A DNA stretch of 64,000 nt from Atherinomorus stipes (lineage: Eukaryota; Chordata; Actinopteri; Atheriniformes; Atherinidae), in contig JALJCO010003495.1 of NCBI GenBank assembly GCA_023101725.1, positions 1-64,000 of the forward strand, read 5' to 3'. Made by a program: the position numbers and the translations under genes. The notes beneath the pieces are model-generated. The model was not told the origin of the DNA and did no database searches. It was given only the letters and a program-made list of their open reading frames with translations. Below, piece by piece: positions 59,729 to 64,000 of the stretch (positions are counted from its first letter, which is position 1; every line of letters starts with the position of its first letter).

Positions 59729-62700
59729 GAGTGTGAAATTGGTTTATTAATAGGATACAACTGCTCAAAGGCTCTTGCACCAAGGCAAGTTATCTCAGGG
59801 CAAGACAGTGAACCTTACGCAGTCCGTACAGATCTGGGCTGGAGTATTGTTGGCTCCTCGTCACCTCACTCGGACTCATCGTGTATCACCAACATTTGTC
59901 ACAGAACTACTGTTAAGGAGCTCCCCCCAGTTACTCCGTTAGATGCAATTAAGGTTCTGGAGTCTGACTTCAAAGATTCCAACAAAGATAACAAAACTGT
60001 GTCTCAGGAGAACATCCTCTTTCTGAGCATGTTAAAGGAAGGAATCCAGAAAACAAGTCAGGGTCATTATGAGATGCCACTCCCCTTTAAACAGAGACCT
60101 CACCTCCCTGACAATAAACATCTAGCCACTGTCAGACTCAATCACCTTAAGAAGAGGCTGCTAAGTAATGAAGGCTACAAAGAGAGTTACATGAAGTTTA
60201 TGAAACAAGTTATCGAAAGGGGTGAAGCAGAGGAGGTTCATGACAAGGGAAATGAAGGAGGAAAGTGGTACATTCCCCACCACGGAGTTTACCACCCCAA
60301 AAAACCTGATAAGCTCCGTGTGGTTTTTGATTGTTCAGCTAAGTACAGGGGAACTAGCCTAAATGATCACCTCCTTTCAGGACCAGACTTAACAAATAAT
60401 CTCCTCGGTGTACTTGTCAGATTCCGACAACATCCAGTTGCCTTGATGTGTGACATTGAGAGGATGTTTCATCAGTTCTTTGTGTACGAAACTGACAGAG
60501 ACTATTTGCGCTTTCTTTGGTGGAAAGATGAAAACCTAAGTGGAGAGCCACAGGAGTTCCGCATGAAAGTTCATCTTTTTGGGGCAACGTCTTCACCTGG
60601 ATGCGCCAACTATGGACTGAAACACCTTGCTAAGGAGAACGAAAACAGGTTTCCACTTGGCTCTCAATTCATTTTGAGAGACTTTTATGTTGATGATGGT
60701 GTTACCAGTGTAGCAAGTGTGACTGAAGCCATTCAGCTTGCAGAAGAAGCTCGGAAACTTTGTGCTATTGGTGGTCTGAGACTACACAAATTTTTGTGCA
60801 GTAATAAAGCAGTGCTGGAGAGCATTCCACCTTCCGAGCATGCCAATGAAATGAAGACCTTTGATCTCACCCTTGGCAACACAAATCTAGAGAGAGCTTT
60901 AGGGATTCACTGGCACATTGAATCTGACAGTTTCAGATTTTGCATCAACTTGAAAAACCAGCCAGACACACGAAGAGGGATGTTATCGACGGTCGCATCA
61001 CTTTATGACCCATTAGGATTTGTTGCTCCATTCCTACTCCCTGGAAAGAAAATGCTCCAGGAAATGTGCAAGCATGGCACAGGATGGGATGACCCCCTGA
61101 CGGATGAAATAAAACCAGCATGGGAAAGATGGAGGGATGACTTACCAAATCTGGAGAAAGTGAGCATCCCACGCTGTTATGTGCCAGCTGAATTTGGGAA
61201 TGTGATACAAAGAGAGCTGCATCATTTCTCTGATGCAAGCACATCTGGCTACGGTCAGTGCTCATACCTGAGACAAGTAAATGAGGATGGAAGTGTTCAT
61301 TGCACTTTGGTAATGGCAAAATCCAGAGTGGCACCTATCAAAGTCATAACCATTCCTAGATTGGAGCTGACTGCTGCCGTTGTGTCAGTTATAACGAGCG
61401 ACACCCTGAAAGAAGAACTGGGGTTTGCTGAGATCTCTGAATACTTTTGGACTGATTCCAAGGTAGTTTTGGGATATATCAATAATGAGTCCCGCCGTTT
61501 CCACACCTTTGTGTCCAACAGGATTCAAAGGATCCATCTCAGCACAACTCCACAACAATGGAGATATGTCCCCAGTGATAAAAACCCTGCAGACCTTGCT
61601 TCAAGAGGTTCGTGTGCAAGTGAACTTCTTTCATCAAAGTGGTTTAGTGGCCCTGACTTCCTGTGGGAAAAGACAATACCTCCAGCTGCAGAGGTTATCA
61701 CAGAGATTTCACTTGGAGACCCAGAGGTCAAAAGGGTTCAAACACTGAATGTACAGACCAAAGAACATCTAAACTTATCACAACGCCTGACAAAGTTTTC
61801 TTCATGGTATAATGCCACAAGAGCCATTGCACGTCTACTTCGCCGCATCAGAGGAGACAAATCAGTCAGTCACAGCACTGTACAGGAGCGAGAAGATGCT
61901 CAACATGTCATTTTAAGGGACTTGCAGGGACAAGTGTATTCAAAGGAGATAAAGTTGCTCAGTAAAGGTGAACAGCTTCCATCCCAGAGTAAACTGTATC
62001 AAATGGACATCTTTCTGGACAGAGATGGGATCCTCAAGGTGGGAGGAAGATTGAAAAATGCATCCATGCCTTCCTCACAGAAACACCCTGTGGTCATTCC
62101 AAAGGACCACCACATCACCACAATGATAATAGCTCATTTCCATGAGCAAGTCAAACATCAGGGAAAGGGACTTACCATAAATCAGATCAGATCAAACGGA
62201 TACTGGATACCTGGCATCAACAGGGCTGTTGCAGCATACGTGTATCACTGTGTTAAATGTCGAAGACTCAGGAGATCTGTGGAAGAGCAAAAAATGGCTG
62301 ACTTGCCAGCAGAGCGTGTAAACCCATCCCCACCCTTCACTTTTTGTGGAATGGACTGCTTTGGTCCCCTCCTTTCAAAACAAGGACGCAAAGTACACAA
62401 GCGGTATGGCTTGCTTTTCACATGTCTCTGCTGTCGAGCCATCCACATAGAAATGTTGGATGATATGTCAACTGACTCCTTTATCAATGGCCTTCGCTGC
62501 TTCATTTCAATAAGAGGAGCAGTGCGCCAGATAAAATGCGATCAAGGGACTAATTTTGTGGGTGCTAAGAATGAACTACATGATGCACTAAAGCAAATGG
62601 ACACTGATCGTGTGGCTACATTTCTGTCTGAAAAGCAGTGTGACTTCATCATGAACGCTCCCCATTCAAGCCACGTCGGAGGAGTATGGGAGAGACAAAT

Positions 62701-63139
62701 TAGGACAGTGAGAAATGTTCTTCGTTCCACTCTCTCCCTCTCATCAAGCAGAGTAGATGATGCTTCACTCCGCACATTTCTTTATGAGGCCATGGCTATT
62801 GTGAACAGCCGGCCTCTAACAGTTGACAATCTGTGTGATCCAAATAGTCCTGAACCACTAACTCCCAATCATCTGCTGACTATGAAACCTGTTGGAGCCT
62901 TGCCCCCCCTGGCAAGTTCATCAGAGAGGACTTATATGCACGCAAAAGATGGCGTCAGGTTCAATATCTGGCAGAGCAATTTTGGAGTCGTTGGAGAAAA
63001 GAATATGTCTCTAACATTGCCACCAGACAGCGTTGGCATGTTGCAAAAAGAAACCTCAAGGTCGGCGACATCGTCTTGGAAAAGTCAGAAGATCTTCCTC
63101 GCAACGAATGGAGACTGGCCAGGGTTGTTGAGACAATGA
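59729..63139 (+). pseudogene. BEL/Pao pol: RT, RNase H and integrase
   Basis: The frame apparently opens at 59645 inside the insert, but retroelement sequence starts after the TTA at 59728. RT blocks are KLRVVFDCSA (about 60311), ALMCDIERMFHQF (about 60442, first Asp) and FYVDDGVTS (60683-60709). RNase H is seen in HHFSDASTSGYG (about 61219) and FWTDSKVVLGYI (about 61446). Integrase has HFHEQVKHQ with CVKC (zinc site), GMDCFGPL (about 62348), CDQGTNFVG (about 62538) and HVGGVWERQ (about 62676), giving D, D and E. The frame leaves the family sequence at the C-run 62903-62909, so the last 75 codons up to 63139 are out-of-phase. Confidence 0.9.
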
Positions 63140-63279
63140 ATGACGCTGATGGACTTGTGAGAAAAGTTAAGATTAAACTTGGTGACCAAAAGATGGAGAA
63201 GAATGGACAGCGCTCTGGCAAAGTATCCATCATGGAGCGCCCTGTTCAGAAGCTAATCCTGCTTATAGAGGCTGTTTAA
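62910..63279 (+). pseudogene. pol C-terminal domain in a shifted frame
   Basis: After the seven-C run the family sequence continues one frame over and ends with a stop at 63277-63279. Seen blocks include QRWHVAKRNLKVGDIVL and NEWRLARVVE, the Pao integrase C-terminal domain (DUF5641-like), which is basic and SH3-like. A single-base C indel explains the split and could be either a mutation or a sequencing error. Confidence 0.75.
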
Positions 63280-63440
63280 CCTCACACCCATGTCCTTTTC
63301 TTGTTGATTTAGGCATTAATAATTTGCACAGATTTTTGTTCACCTGAACATTGTCAAAATAATGTAACCTTGAAAAAAGGCCTTTATTTGTTCAGAAATC
63401 ATTCGTGATTCATGTCATCCCATGTAACCACGCCTGATTT

Positions 63441-63448
63441 GGTGGGAG
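63441..63448 (+). promoter_or_regulatory. Short polypurine tract
   Basis: GGTGGGAG lies directly before the 3' LTR (63449), where plus-strand DNA synthesis is primed in LTR retroelements. It is short, so the call rests mainly on position. Confidence 0.45.
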
Positions 63449-63942
63449 TGTAAATAACCCTCAGTAAAGACAAGATTTATTAGTTTCTTAACCTTTATTA
63501 ACTATTTACACTGTTGTAAGGGAAGCGGTTTTATTTTGAAATGTACGCTCTTATTTTGAAACAAACGGTAAAACAAACGGAAAAGAGAAAAACGAGGGAA
63601 AGAACGGAGTGAACGTTGCATAACGGCAAATATATGATCAACAAAGGCATATCTAGCTCCTGGCTGACAGTAGGCACAAGGTATTTAAGAGTTATTCACA
63701 GTTTATAATGTTTGTGTGTTCACGATACTGTAGTGGTAAAGCTAGAATAAGGGTAATTGTTATGTATGACTGATGCAAATGTACTGTATACAAGAGCAAA
63801 TAAGTGATCGGATGTTTGTTTTTATTCCCTTTCCATAGCTCTTACGGTGTATTCATATGGTTCATGCTTCATTTGGAGACTTTCTTCAATAAATTTGTGA
63901 AACATCAGTACGAGCGACCATCATTCAGCCAGAGATGCTACA
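63449..63942 (+). repeat. 3' LTR of the BEL/Pao element
   Basis: Same 494-bp sequence as the 5' LTR by eye, TG at 63449-63450 and CA at 63941-63942, then ACAA target copy at 63943-63946. The remaining bases to 64000 are flanking DNA. Confidence 0.95.
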
Positions 63943-64000
63943 ACAATGCATAATACAATACATCAGTGGAAAAATCAGTGAGTACTGGAGGCCAGCCTCA

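Larger units (their letters stand above)
55443..63942 (+). mobile_element. BEL/Pao LTR retrotransposon, near complete, interrupted by a Harbinger element
   Basis: Two 494-bp LTRs bound 8,500 bp, of which 1,418 bp are the nested insertion and its duplicated TTA. Target duplication ACAA is at 55439-55442 and 63943-63946. Order is gag, protease, RT, RNase H, integrase and a basic C-terminal domain, all in one sense; there is no env-like frame. Upstream and downstream pol pieces lie in frames that differ exactly by the 1,418-bp insert, consistent with a single gag-pro-pol reading before the insertion. Further breaks are an A-run frame change in gag and a C-run frame change near the pol end. Confidence 0.92.

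Overview
The window looks like intergenic nuclear DNA of a teleost fish. It has no operons or dense coding. It is packed with transposon families typical of teleosts: Tc1/mariner, 8-bp-TSD hAT elements, TTAA-target non-autonomous elements, PIF/Harbinger, a Tx1/L1-clade LINE, Ty3/Gypsy, BEL/Pao and a tRNA-derived SINE, together with long (AT)n, (AAT)n and (AC)n arrays. Organism identity is inferred from this repeat content and from two eukaryotic split genes; nothing gives the species.

Layout. 1-4020: a Tc1-like transposon remnant split by a 3.3-kb TTAA-flanked foldback element, which itself holds an older nested element. 4-12 kb: non-coding sequence with short hAT-type elements. 12.4-16.7 kb: a frameshifted Tx1/L1-like LINE (endonuclease, reverse transcriptase, Cys-rich C-terminus) ending in an extremely G/T-rich tract and an A-run. 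17.5-18.75 kb, minus strand: a small split gene for a putative secreted protein, with frame breaks. 19.4-22.2 kb: (AT)n arrays, a second Tc1 fragment and a TTAA element. 23.3-29.4 kb: a palindrome-rich block with 1.2-kb inverted arms carrying mirror-image Tc1 MITEs, then an element with about 450-bp inverted arms, then a length-matched but badly degraded copy of that element.

33.8-38.9 kb, minus strand: a broken multi-exon gene of a protein family I recall as expanded in teleosts but without a known function. A hAT element with a perfect 8-bp target duplication sits in one of its introns. 39-55 kb: microsatellites, a SINE, hairpins, several TTAA and hAT elements, a Gypsy pol remnant and an array of CACATGTG palindromes. 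55.4-63.9 kb: a nearly complete BEL/Pao LTR retrotransposon with two 494-bp LTRs that read as identical. Its gag-pro-pol frame is interrupted by a 1,415-bp PIF/Harbinger element with a TTA target duplication, so that insertion is younger still.

I found no intact host gene, no rRNA, no CRISPR array and no prokaryotic feature. The main interest is the nesting order, the palindromes, and two roughly 1-kb tracts (28.2-29.4 and 34.0-35.0 kb) whose homopolymer-laden sequence looks more like failed consensus than biology. Several frame breaks fall at homopolymers, so some lesions may be assembly errors.
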